Assembly: GCF_900111925.1 (NCBI RefSeq)
Contig: NZ_FOKA01000001.1
Location: 124,001 to 188,000, forward strand
Origin: Cellulomonas marina
GTDB lineage: Bacteria; Actinomycetota; Actinomycetes; Actinomycetales; Cellulomonadaceae
DNA length: 64,000 nucleotides
Direction of reading: 5' to 3'
The translations under genes were made by a program, and so were the position numbers. Under the pieces are notes generated by a model. That model was given only the letters and a program-made list of their open reading frames with translations, made no database searches and had not been told where the DNA came from. Below, in pieces: positions 16,231 through 24,562 of the stretch. Numbering within the stretch: position 1 is the first letter of the stretch; every line of letters starts with the position of its first letter.

Positions 16231-17577
16231 CTACCCGACCGAGGGAGTGGTGGGGGGCGTGCGCGTGGTGGAGGGCGCGGTGGCCGGGGCGTCAGGGCGC
16301 GCGGCGGCGCGGACGAGCCAGGCGCCGAGGGCCGTGGTGAGGGGGATGGCGAGCACGAGGCCGACGGAGCCGACGAGCGTGCGGACGACCTCCTCGGCGA
16401 CCTGCCCGCTCGTGACGACGCCCAGGAACGAGCGGTCGGTGAGGCTCACGAGCAGGACCAGGGTGAGCGAGGCGCCGACGTAGGCGAAGACGATGGTGTA
16501 GACGGTCGAGGCGATGTGGTCGCGCCCGATGCGCATGCCGGCCGAGAACAGCGCACGGAACGACGCACCCGGCCGGGCTCCGTGGATCTCCCACACCGCG
16601 GAGGCCTGGGTGATGGTGACGTCGTTGAGCACGCCGAGGCCAGCCAGCACCATCCCGCAGACGAGCACCGCGCGGAGCCGGACCTCGGGTGCCGCCGACA
16701 GCAGCTCCAGCGACTCCTCGCCGGACAGGCCGTCGAGGTGCGTCGCGCCGGTCGCCCACACCGCCACGGCCGCGGTCACCAGCAGCCCGGCGACGGTGCC
16801 CAGCAGGGCGGTCGAGGTGCGGACGCTCACGCCGTGAGTCAGGTAGAGGACGACGGTCATGATGGCGACGCCGCTGACCAGCGCGACGGGGACCGCCGGG
16901 CGGCCGGTCAGCAGCGCGGGGATGGTGAAGACCAGCAGGCCGGCCAGGGAGAGCGCGACGCCGAGCAGCGCGGCGAGCCCCCGCCACCGGGCGACGAGCA
17001 CGACGAGCACCGCCAGCACCCCGAGCAGCACCGCCATCGGCGGTCCCCGCACGACGTCGACGAAGAGCGTCACCACCTCGACGCCGCCGCCGGCCCCGTC
17101 TCCAGCCCCGTCCCCGGCCCCGTCCCCAGCCCCGTCCCCGGTCGCGTCACCCGTCGCGTCACCCGTCAGGTCACCCGTCACGGACCCGGTGACGAGCGTG
17201 CTGACGACCACCCGGTCGCCGGCCGACAGCGTGCCGGCGCGTTCCGGCGGCAGCAGGACCGTCACGTCCAGGCCGGCGTCGGTGCGCGCAGCGGCCTCGA
17301 GCCCGCCGTCGGCGCCCGGCGCGGGGTCGGCGGTCAGCACGGCCTCGTCCGTCGTGCTGCCGGGCGCCTGCGTCCGGATCGTCTCCGGCAGCCGGTCCGC
17401 GTCAGGCCACAGGGCGACGACGCCGCTCGCCGTGAGGAGCACCAGCGGCACCAGCACCGCCAGCAGCAGGCGCCGCACGCGCCGGGCGGCCGCGCGGCCG
17501 ACCGGTCCCGGCACGGCTCCACCGTGCCCGTGCCCGTCCGGTGCGGTGTCGCGGGGGTGGGCGTCGTCGGCTGTCAC
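16231..17577 (-). CDS. YibE/F family membrane protein
   Basis: A protein of about 448 residues with one N-terminal transmembrane helix, an extracytoplasmic domain, a (GDGA)/(TGDA) repeat linker, and then seven or so helices of the YibE/F domain (LGVLNDVTITQASAVWE is characteristic). The family is conserved in Gram-positives but its role is unknown; it is assumed to be a transporter-like membrane protein. The start is uncertain: GTG at 17577 is chosen, another GTG at 17616 is in frame, and neither has a good ribosome site. The C-terminus runs to TTPSVG next to the convergent OmpA-domain gene. Divergent from the four-helix membrane protein at 17713. Confidence 0.82.
   Translation of the reverse strand: MTADDAHPRDTAPDGHGHGGAVPGPVGRAAARRVRRLLLAVLVPLVLLTASGVVALWPDADRLPETIRTQAPGSTTDEAVLTADPAPGADGGLEAAARTDAGLDVTVLLPPERAGTLSAGDRVVVSTLVTGSVTGDLTGDATGDATGDGAGDGAGDGAGDGAGGGVEVVTLFVDVVRGPPMAVLLGVLAVLVVLVARWRGLAALLGVALSLAGLLVFTIPALLTGRPAVPVALVSGVAIMTVVLYLTHGVSVRTSTALLGTVAGLLVTAAVAVWATGATHLDGLSGEESLELLSAAPEVRLRAVLVCGMVLAGLGVLNDVTITQASAVWEIHGARPGASFRALFSAGMRIGRDHIASTVYTIVFAYVGASLTLVLLVSLTDRSFLGVVTSGQVAEEVVRTLVGSVGLVLAIPLTTALGAWLVRAAARPDAPATAPSTTRTPPTTPSVG
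17090..17185 (-). repeat. 12-bp tandem repeats coding for a Gly-Asp-rich linker
   Basis: Eight 12-bp units in the YibE/F gene: four near-identical CCGGCCCCGTCT-like units (reading GDGA on the minus strand) and four diverged units (TGDA/TGDL). In-frame repeats lie at the junction between the extracytoplasmic domain and the first helix of the YibE/F domain. Confidence 0.85.
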
Positions 17578-17712
17578 CGGGCCAGCATGCGGCTCGTCCT
17601 CGCCGGGAGCGGGCACCGGCGTGTCCGCCGGAGCGGTCGTCGGGCACCAGGGACGGAGGTCCCTGGTGCCCGTGCGCGGGGAGCGGTGGGCTGGGCCGAG
17701 GGGGTGAGGGCG

Positions 17713-18264
17713 ATGAGGCAGCACCGGCCGCCGGGCACGCCGTGGTCGACGGGACCCGCGGCGTCGTCCGCCGACGACGCGGTGCCGCGCGGCCCGCGGG
17801 TCGTGGAGCGCGGTCCCGAGCACCGACGGACGTTCGTCGTCGTCGACGGTCTCGTCGCGCTGACCGCGGCCGGCGGGGCGGCGGCGCTCGTCGCCGGGGT
17901 CGGGACGCCGGACGTGGCGCTCCTCGCACCGCTCGGGCTGCACTCGTGGGTGCTGCCGGGCCTGTGGCTCGCCGCGAGCGTGGCGGTGCCGTCGGGCGCG
18001 GCGGCGGTGCTCGCGGCGCGGCGCGACCCCCGCACGCCGGCCGCGGTGTTCGTGGCGGCGGGGCTGCTCGTCGTCGAGCTCGTCGTGCAGGTGCCGGTGG
18101 TCGGGCCCTCCGTGCTGCAGGCGGTCATGGCCGTGCCGGCGTCCGTCACCGGGCTGCTCGCGCTGCGGGCCCGCGCCGGCGGGACCTGGGGACGGGTCCG
18201 GCGGTTCAGCCGAGGCAGTCGTGCGCCAGGCGCAGCCACACCACCCCGTGCGCGGGGAGCGTGA
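17713..18264 (+). CDS. Hypothetical four-helix membrane protein
   Basis: I do not recognise a family. The 183-residue product has a polar N-terminus of about 40 residues, four hydrophobic segments (about 41-65, 72-105, 112-133 and 138-158) and an Arg-rich tail. ATG at 17713 is preceded by a GGGGGTGAGGG stretch. Its last 59 bases overlap the convergent amylosucrase gene, so the final 19 residues are antisense to conserved coding sequence and may be a non-functional tail. Divergent from the YibE/F gene. Confidence 0.65.
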   Translation: MRQHRPPGTPWSTGPAASSADDAVPRGPRVVERGPEHRRTFVVVDGLVALTAAGGAAALVAGVGTPDVALLAPLGLHSWVLPGLWLAASVAVPSGAAAVLAARRDPRTPAAVFVAAGLLVVELVVQVPVVGPSVLQAVMAVPASVTGLLALRARAGGTWGRVRRFSRGSRAPGAATPPRARGA

Positions 18265-20206
18265 GGCCGCGGGCCAAGGACCGCGTCCCGCCGTCGAGCA
18301 GGTCCTCGGCATCGTCGGGCAGGCCCGACAGGGTCGTGGGGGCGACCGCCCGCGGCTCGTCGGCCACGTTGACGACGACGAGCACGGTCGTCGCGCCGCG
18401 CTCGTCCCACCCGGGCCGCTGGTAGGCGACGAGCGCGGGGTCGTGCGCGTCGAAGGGCACGAGCCTGTTGCCGGCGAGCTCCGGCGTGCGCCGACGCGTC
18501 TCGAGGAGCAGCCGCAGGCCGGCGAAGACGCGGCCGGCGTCGGTGGTCGGGTCCTCGCGCTCGGCGTAGCGCTGCGCGGGGTAGCGGGGCCGGTTCACCC
18601 AGCGGCTGTCCTCCGCGTGACCCGGCTCCTCCAGCGCGGCGTAGTCGTTGAGCTGGCCGACCTCGTCGCCGAGGAAGAGCAGCGGCAGGCCGCCCGTCGA
18701 CAGCACGACGGCGTGCGCGAGCAGGATGCGGTCGACGGCCCCGGCGTCGCCCGCCTCGAGGCCGGCGAGCGACGCGGTGGTGCCGGAGATGCGGCAGTCG
18801 CCGGTGCGCGGGTTGTCCTGGAAGGGCACGCCGCGCGCGAACGACCCGGGGAACCGGTCGACGAAGAAGGCGTTGAGGAAGCGCCGGTGCGCGGCGGCGT
18901 CGATGCCGAGCTCGGCGGCGTCCTCGTCGGCGAAGGTCCAGCCGATGTCGTCGTGGCTGCGGACGTAGTTCACCCACGCGGTGCCCGGCGGCAGGGCGTG
19001 CCGGCGCTCCAGCGCCTGCGCCAGCAGGCGCCCGTCGCGGGTGGCCAGCGAGCTCCAGATGAGCGCCATCTGGAGCGGGTTGTAGGAGATCTGGCACTCG
19101 CCGGGGGAGATGTACCCGATCACCTCGTCCGGGTGGACGATCGCCTCGGACTTGAAGACCACGGCCGGCGCGGCGATGCGGCACACCGCGTTGAACGCCT
19201 GCAGCAGCAGGTGCGCCTCCGGCAGCGACTCGCAGGACGTGCCGAGCCGCTTCCAGATGAACGCCACGGCGTCCATGCGGAGCACGTCGACGCCCTGGTT
19301 GGCCAGGAACAGCATCTCGCCGGCCATCGCGCGGAAGACGGCCGGGTTGCCGTAGTTGAGGTCCCACTGGAAGTCGTGGAACGTCGCCCAGACCCAGGAC
19401 CCCGTGGACGTCGGCCGGCCGTCGGGTCCGGGCGGGCCGTCGGGGAACGGGACGAACGACCCCGGGTGGTTGTCGGGGAAGATCTCGCGGACCGTGCGCT
19501 CGTACGCGTCCGGCATGGTCCGGTCCGGGAAGACCCAGTAGAAGTCGCGGTGCTCGGGGTCGCCGGCCAGCGCCCGCTGCGCCCACACGTGCTCGTCGGA
19601 GGTGTGGTTGAAGATGAAGTCGACGACGAGCGCGATGCCGTTCTCCCGCAGCTCGGCGGCCAGCGCCGCGAGCTCGTCCATCGTCCCGATGCGCGGGTCG
19701 ACGTCCCGGTAGCTCGACACCGCGTACCCGCCGTCGGAGTTGCCCTCCGGCGCCGCGAACAACGGCATGAGGTGCAGGTACGTCAGGCCGAGCTCGCGCA
19801 GGTAGCCGATCCGCTCGCGCAGCGCGGCCAGCGACCCCGCCCAGCGGTCGACGTAGAGCACCCCGCCCAGCGCCCGCTCGGAGGAGAACCACTCCGGGTC
19901 GGCCTCGCGCTGCGCGTCCAGCGTGCGCAGGGGCTCGGACCGGCCCTGCCAGCTCGTCGCCAGCTGCCCGACGAGGAGGGCGAGCTCCTCGTCGACACGG
20001 GGGCCCTCGCCGTACACATGGTGGAAGAGGTCGACGAGGCGCGGCAGCTCGCGCGCGACGCGCGCCTCGAACGCGGCCCACACCTCGTCGGACGTGCCGG
20101 CCCGGCGCGCGGCGGCCGCGGCCGCGACCAGCGGGGCGGGCAGGACGTCGGGCTGGACGTCGGGCAGGTCCGGTCCGGCACCGGTGGCGGGCGTCGTCGC
20201 ACTCAC
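18206..20206 (-). CDS. Amylosucrase-like GH13 glucosyltransferase
   Basis: A 666-residue GH13 enzyme with the amylosucrase N-terminal helical domain (residues about 30-110) and a (beta/alpha)8 barrel. The GH13 motifs are visible: DFIFNHTSDEH, the nucleophile in DVLRMDAVAF, the acid/base in FKSEAIV, and the stabiliser in RSHDDIGW. A C-terminal beta domain follows. Amylosucrases build alpha-1,4-glucan from sucrose, or interconvert sucrose and glucans. No sucrose transporter is nearby. Length slightly exceeds the usual 630-650. GTG at 20206 is preceded only weakly by AGGGTGGCG. The 3' end overlaps the gene at 17713-18264 by 59 bases, an unusual convergent overlap. Confidence 0.9.
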   Translation of the reverse strand: MSATTPATGAGPDLPDVQPDVLPAPLVAAAAAARRAGTSDEVWAAFEARVARELPRLVDLFHHVYGEGPRVDEELALLVGQLATSWQGRSEPLRTLDAQREADPEWFSSERALGGVLYVDRWAGSLAALRERIGYLRELGLTYLHLMPLFAAPEGNSDGGYAVSSYRDVDPRIGTMDELAALAAELRENGIALVVDFIFNHTSDEHVWAQRALAGDPEHRDFYWVFPDRTMPDAYERTVREIFPDNHPGSFVPFPDGPPGPDGRPTSTGSWVWATFHDFQWDLNYGNPAVFRAMAGEMLFLANQGVDVLRMDAVAFIWKRLGTSCESLPEAHLLLQAFNAVCRIAAPAVVFKSEAIVHPDEVIGYISPGECQISYNPLQMALIWSSLATRDGRLLAQALERRHALPPGTAWVNYVRSHDDIGWTFADEDAAELGIDAAAHRRFLNAFFVDRFPGSFARGVPFQDNPRTGDCRISGTTASLAGLEAGDAGAVDRILLAHAVVLSTGGLPLLFLGDEVGQLNDYAALEEPGHAEDSRWVNRPRYPAQRYAEREDPTTDAGRVFAGLRLLLETRRRTPELAGNRLVPFDAHDPALVAYQRPGWDERGATTVLVVVNVADEPRAVAPTTLSGLPDDAEDLLDGGTRSLARGLTLPAHGVVWLRLAHDCLG

Positions 20207-20311
20207 GAGCGCCACCCTAGGGGCTCGGCCGTGGCGCGCCAGGAGGGCCGACGGGACGGCCGCGCCTCTGCGGTCGCGACGGGTCGGCGCGTCGAGGCCA
20301 GGATGAGGACC

Positions 20312-21106
20312 ATGCACATCGACCTCACCGGCAGGACGGCGCTCGTGACGGGCTCCACGCAGGGCATCGGTCTCGCGATCGCCGAGGGCCTGGCGCGGGC
20401 CGGGGCGACGACCGTGATCAACGGGCGCAGCCAGGAGCGCGTCGACGAGGCGCTGGCCGGGCTCCGGGCGGCGCTGCCGGACGCGACGCTGCAGGGGGTC
20501 GCGGCGGACGTGGCGACGGCCGAGGGCGCGGCGCAGGTGCTGGCGGCCGTCCCGCACGTCGACGTGCTCGTCAACAACCTCGGCATCTTCGAGGCGCGGC
20601 CGGTGCTGGAGGTCGACGACGACGAGTGGCGCCGGTTCTTCGAGGTCAACGTGCTCTCGGGCGTCCGGCTCACCCGGTCGTACCTGCCCGGCATGGTCGA
20701 GCGGGGGTGGGGGCGCGTGCAGTTCGTCGCGAGCGACTCCGCCGTCGTCATCCCGACCGAGATGGTGCACTACGGCGTCACGAAGACGGCGCTGCTGGGG
20801 GTCTCGCGCGGGTACGCCAAGGCGGTCGCGGGGACGGGCGTCACCGTGAACACCGTGGTGGCCGGACCGACGCTGACCGGCGGCGTCGAGGACTTCGCCC
20901 GCAGCCTCGTCGGGCAGGACCTGCCGTGGGAGGAGGTCGAGCCGCGGTTCATGGCCGAGCACCGGCCGGCCAGCCTCGTCCGGCGGCTCATCCGGCCGGC
21001 GGAGATCGCGCACATGGTCGTGTACCTGGCCTCGGAGCAGGCGTCCGCGACGACGGGCGGGGCCCTGCGCGTGGACGGCGGCTACGTCGACGCGATCCTG
21101 CCCTGA
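20312..21106 (+). CDS. Short-chain dehydrogenase/reductase (SDR)
   Basis: A 264-residue classical SDR. Cofactor motif TGSTQGIG, NNLG, an active-site serine in VASDSAV and the YGVTK pair (Tyr-x-x-x-Lys) are present; the C-terminus has the family-typical TGGALRVDGGYVDAILP. It resembles 3-oxoacyl-ACP-reductase-like SDRs in the oxidation of secondary alcohols, but the substrate is not clear. ATG at 20312 has GGATGAGG upstream; an in-frame ATG at 20303 is possible. Divergent from the amylosucrase gene. Confidence 0.92.
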   Translation: MHIDLTGRTALVTGSTQGIGLAIAEGLARAGATTVINGRSQERVDEALAGLRAALPDATLQGVAADVATAEGAAQVLAAVPHVDVLVNNLGIFEARPVLEVDDDEWRRFFEVNVLSGVRLTRSYLPGMVERGWGRVQFVASDSAVVIPTEMVHYGVTKTALLGVSRGYAKAVAGTGVTVNTVVAGPTLTGGVEDFARSLVGQDLPWEEVEPRFMAEHRPASLVRRLIRPAEIAHMVVYLASEQASATTGGALRVDGGYVDAILP

Positions 21107-21197
21107 CCTGCGGCGCGACTGGTTGATGTGGTCCACCTCACGTGGTCGCGGGGGTCCCCGGGGGACGCCCGGGGGGCGCCCCGACGTTGAGGAGGAC

Positions 21198-22274
21198 GTG
21201 CCCGCCACGCGTCCCGTCCGCCCCCTCCTCGACGTCCGCAAGATCTACCTCGAGCCCGAGGCCGCCGCCCTCCCGCGCGGTCAGGAGGTGCTCGCCCGCT
21301 GGCCCGACGCCGAGCGCGTCGAGGTCGCCTCGCACTGGAACATCCCCGAGCTGCACGGCGACGAGGGCAACGTCGACCGCTGGGTGCGCATCAAGACCGA
21401 GGCGCTCGTGCTCGGCGTGAAGAAGTCGCTGACCGCCCGCCCCAACGGGCGCTCGTCGGACTTCGTGGCGCCCTCGACGGCCAACGGCTGCGCCATGGCC
21501 TGCGCGTACTGCTACGTCCCGCGCCGCAAGGGCTACTCCAACCCGATCACGGTGTTCGCCAACATCGACAAGATCTCCGGGTACCTGGCCCGGCACGTCG
21601 GCCGGCAGGGCGTCAAGACCGAGCCCAACCAGTGCGACCCGCACGCCTGGGTCTACGACATCGGCGAGAGCAGCGACTGCTCGGTCGACGCGACCGTCAG
21701 CGACAACGTGCGCGACCTCGTCGAGCTGTTCCGCGGCCTGCCGACGGCGAAGGCGTCGTTCGCGACGAAGCACGTCAACCGCGACCTGCTCGACTGGGAC
21801 CCGCAGGGCCGCACGCGTATCCGCTTCTCGCTCATGCCCGACCGCATGGCGCGCCTCGTCGACGTGCGCACGTCGCGCATCGCCGACCGCATCGCGGCGA
21901 TCGACGACTTCGTCGAGGCCGGGTACGAGGTCCACCTCAACTTCAGCCCCGTCATCGTCGAGGACGGCTGGCTCGAGCAGTGGGCGGAGCTCCTCGACCA
22001 GGTGGAGGCGGGCATCGGCGCGAGGGCCAAGGCGCAGCTCGCGTGCGAGGTCATCATGCTCACGCACAACGACCGGCTCCACGAGGTCAACCTCGGCTGG
22101 CACCCGAAGGCCGAGGAGGTGCTGTGGCGCCCCGACCTGCAGCAGCCCAAGCGCTCGGAGACCGGCGGCCTCAACGTCCGGTACCGCACCGGGCAGAAGG
22201 GCCGGTACGTCACCGCGCTGACCGATCTCATCGCCGAGCGGCTGCCGTCCTGCCGGGTGCGCTACGCGTTCTGA
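21198..22274 (+). CDS. Spore photoproduct lyase family radical SAM protein
   Basis: A 358-residue radical SAM protein of the spore-photoproduct-lyase family. The cluster motif CAMACAYC (Cys98, Cys102, Cys105) is followed by YVPRRKGYSNP, which is typical of the family. SplB in Bacillus repairs the thymine dimer formed in spore DNA. Homologues exist in actinobacteria that do not form endospores, where the role is uncertain. No other sporulation or repair gene is nearby. GTG at 21198 has GGAGG with a 2-base spacer. Its last 47 bases overlap the convergent methyltransferase gene. Confidence 0.88.
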   Translation: MPATRPVRPLLDVRKIYLEPEAAALPRGQEVLARWPDAERVEVASHWNIPELHGDEGNVDRWVRIKTEALVLGVKKSLTARPNGRSSDFVAPSTANGCAMACAYCYVPRRKGYSNPITVFANIDKISGYLARHVGRQGVKTEPNQCDPHAWVYDIGESSDCSVDATVSDNVRDLVELFRGLPTAKASFATKHVNRDLLDWDPQGRTRIRFSLMPDRMARLVDVRTSRIADRIAAIDDFVEAGYEVHLNFSPVIVEDGWLEQWAELLDQVEAGIGARAKAQLACEVIMLTHNDRLHEVNLGWHPKAEEVLWRPDLQQPKRSETGGLNVRYRTGQKGRYVTALTDLIAERLPSCRVRYAF

Positions 22275-22791
22275 CGCCGCGCACCCAGCCGATGGCGTCG
22301 CCCGTCCCCGTGGTGACGTCGAGCCCGGTCCGCAGGAGCGCTTCGGCGGCGGCGGCCACCGCGTCGGCGCTGCGCTCGTCGGGCGCCCCGGCCGGCGACG
22401 AGAACGCCAGCAGCACGACGCCGCCGGGGGCCAGGAGGTCGCGCACGGCCGGCGCGGCCGGACCGGCTTGGTCCGTCCAGAAGGCGTTGACGTCGACCGC
22501 CAGGACGGCGTCGTAGGGGCGGTCCGGGCGGAAGGCCGTCAGGTCGCGGTGCTGCAGGTCGGCGCGGCCTTCGTCGAGGGGCCGGGCCAGGCGGCGCTCG
22601 GCGTGGGCCAGGGCGCTCGACGAGCGGTCCAGCCCGGTGACGTGGCCGTCGGGCAGGAGTGCGCACAGCAGGGCCAGGCCGTGCCCGACGCCGCATCCGA
22701 CCTCGAGGACGCGGGCGTGAGGGCGCTCGACGAGGGCCGGCGCCAGCAGGTCGACGGCCCCGCGGACGCGGGCGGGGGGACGGTCGGGCAC
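22228..22791 (-). CDS. SAM-dependent methyltransferase (class I)
   Basis: A 187-residue class I methyltransferase fold. Motif I is LEVGCGVGHG, the acidic ligand is in TGLDRSS, and DAVLAVDVNAFW fits motif post-I to III. The substrate is not identifiable. GTG at 22791. The 3' end overlaps the photoproduct-lyase homologue by 47 bases, so the last 15 residues are antisense to that gene. Confidence 0.82.
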   Translation of the reverse strand: MPDRPPARVRGAVDLLAPALVERPHARVLEVGCGVGHGLALLCALLPDGHVTGLDRSSSALAHAERRLARPLDEGRADLQHRDLTAFRPDRPYDAVLAVDVNAFWTDQAGPAAPAVRDLLAPGGVVLLAFSSPAGAPDERSADAVAAAAEALLRTGLDVTTGTGDAIGWVRGVRTRSAPGRTAAARR

Positions 22792-22863
22792 GGGTGCAGT
22801 CCTCGTCGTCCGGCGGGGTGTGCGATGCCGACGTGCGCCGTCGCCGACGTGGTGGCGGGGCGG

Positions 22864-23295
22864 TCAGGCGGCGCTCGGGGCGTCGTCGGTGCAGAGACCG
22901 AGCCAGCGGCCGTCGGGGTCCAGGACCTCCGCCCACCAGCCCATGTCCCCGCCGACCTCCGAGCGCGGCACCTTCACCGTGCCGCCGTGCTCGACGGTCG
23001 CGGCGAGGACGGCCTCGAGGTCGTCGACCAGCACGTACACGCGCACGCCGACCTCCCGCGGCGCGTCCGGGGCGCGGAACACCGCGCCGACGAGCTCGCC
23101 CCCGGAGGAGACGCCGAGGTAGTCGCCGGCCTCGTCGCCGAAGGGGGAGAACGTCCAGCCCAGCACGGGCCCGTAGAACGCCTGCGCCCGGTCCAGGTCG
23201 TCGACGGGCAGCTCCCACCACGTGACGGTCCGGGGCCGCGGGGGCTGCGTCGTCGTGCCGGTCGTGCCGGTCGTGCCCGTCGTCGTCGTGTCCAT
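22864..23295 (-). CDS. VOC family protein
   Basis: A 143-residue glyoxalase/bleomycin-resistance fold protein (second VOC gene in the window). TVTWWELPVDDLDRAQAFYGPVLGW starts the first module; the second ends WWAEVLDPDGRWLGL. A Thr/Gly repeat of about 16 residues (TTTTGTTGTTGTTT) precedes the domain and looks like disordered low-complexity sequence. Substrate unknown. Confidence 0.85.
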   Translation of the reverse strand: MDTTTTGTTGTTGTTTQPPRPRTVTWWELPVDDLDRAQAFYGPVLGWTFSPFGDEAGDYLGVSSGGELVGAVFRAPDAPREVGVRVYVLVDDLEAVLAATVEHGGTVKVPRSEVGGDMGWWAEVLDPDGRWLGLCTDDAPSAA

Positions 23296-23350
23296 CGCCG
23301 TCCCCCTCGCCGGTGCCGTCCACGCCCTCGTCGCACCGTAGCCTCGTGCG

Positions 23351-24484
23351 GTGCGGTGCGACTACTACGACGCGGGTCGGTGCCGCTCCTGCACGCTCAT
23401 CGAGCAGCCCTACGCCGTGCAGCTGGCCGGCAAGGAGCAGCGCGCGCGGCAGCTCCTCGCCCACCACACCGGCCTGACGTGGCTGCCGCCGGTCGCCGGG
23501 CGGGAGTCCGGCTTCCGCACGAAGGCCAAGATGGTCGTCGGCGGCACGGTGGCGGCGCCGACGCTGGGGATCCTCGACGACGCCGGCCGCGGCGTGGACC
23601 TGCAGGGCTGCGGGCTCTACCCCGAGGGGCTGTCGGCGGCGTTCCCCGTGCTGGCCTCGTTCGTCTCCCGCGCCGGCCTCACGCCCTACGACGTGCCCGC
23701 CCGCCGCGGGGAGCTGAAGAACGTGCTGGCGACGGTCTCCCCGGACGGCGAGCTCATGGTCCGGTTCGTGCTGCGGTCCACCGAGGCGCTGCCGCGCGTG
23801 CGCAAGCACCTGCCGTGGCTGCTCGACGAGCTGCCGGAGCTGCGGGTGGTGTCCGTGAACCTGCTGCCCGAGCACCGGGCGGTCGTCGAGGGGGACGAGG
23901 AGGTCGTCCTCACGCCGCAGGCCACGCTGCGCATGCGGCTGGACGACGTGACGCTGCACCTGCGGCCGCAGAGCTTCTTCCAGACGAACACCGCCGTGGC
24001 CGCCGCTCTGTACCGGCAGGCGGCGGCGTGGGTCGACGAGGCCGCGCCCGCCACCGTGTGGGACCTGTACTGCGGCGTGGGCGGTTTCGCGCTCCACGTC
24101 GCGGGCCCGCCGGACGGGCGCCGCGAGGTCACCGGCATCGAGGTGAGCGCCGAGGCCGTCGCCAGCGCGCGGACCAGCGCGGCCGAGCGGGGCCTGGACC
24201 GGGCGCGGTTCCTCGCGGGCGACGCGACGGCCTTCGCGCTCGCGGCCACGGACGTGCCGGACCTCGTCGTCGTCAACCCGCCGCGGCGCGGGATCGGCGA
24301 CGCGCTGGCAGGCTGGCTCGAGCGGTCGGGCGTCGGCACGGTCGTCTACTCGAGCTGCAACGTCGTCTCGCTGGCCCGCGACCTCGAGGCCATGCCGTCC
24401 CTGCGGCCCACCCGGGCGCGGCTGCTCGACATGTTCCCGCAGACCCACCACGACGAGGTCCTCGTCCTGCTGCAGCGGCGCTGA
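23351..24484 (+). CDS. rlmC: 23S rRNA (uracil-C5)-methyltransferase RlmC
   Basis: A 377-residue RlmC/RumB-type enzyme, close to the E. coli length of 375. It opens with the family N-terminus CDYYDAGRCRSC (4Fe-4S ligands C3, C11, C14, plus the cysteine in QGCGLYP). RNA-binding TRAM-less core, SAM motif DLYCGVGGF, NPPRRG and the catalytic SSCN loop follow. It methylates U747 of 23S rRNA in E. coli; the actinobacterial protein probably does the same. GTG at 23351 in GTGCGGTGC. Confidence 0.94.
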   Translation: MRCDYYDAGRCRSCTLIEQPYAVQLAGKEQRARQLLAHHTGLTWLPPVAGRESGFRTKAKMVVGGTVAAPTLGILDDAGRGVDLQGCGLYPEGLSAAFPVLASFVSRAGLTPYDVPARRGELKNVLATVSPDGELMVRFVLRSTEALPRVRKHLPWLLDELPELRVVSVNLLPEHRAVVEGDEEVVLTPQATLRMRLDDVTLHLRPQSFFQTNTAVAAALYRQAAAWVDEAAPATVWDLYCGVGGFALHVAGPPDGRREVTGIEVSAEAVASARTSAAERGLDRARFLAGDATAFALAATDVPDLVVVNPPRRGIGDALAGWLERSGVGTVVYSSCNVVSLARDLEAMPSLRPTRARLLDMFPQTHHDEVLVLLQRR

Positions 24485-24562
24485 GCAGCGCCCGGCGGCT
24501 CTGACGGCCGGGGCCGCGGGGTAGCGTCGGCACGCACCGACCGCACCACCGTGAGGACCCCC

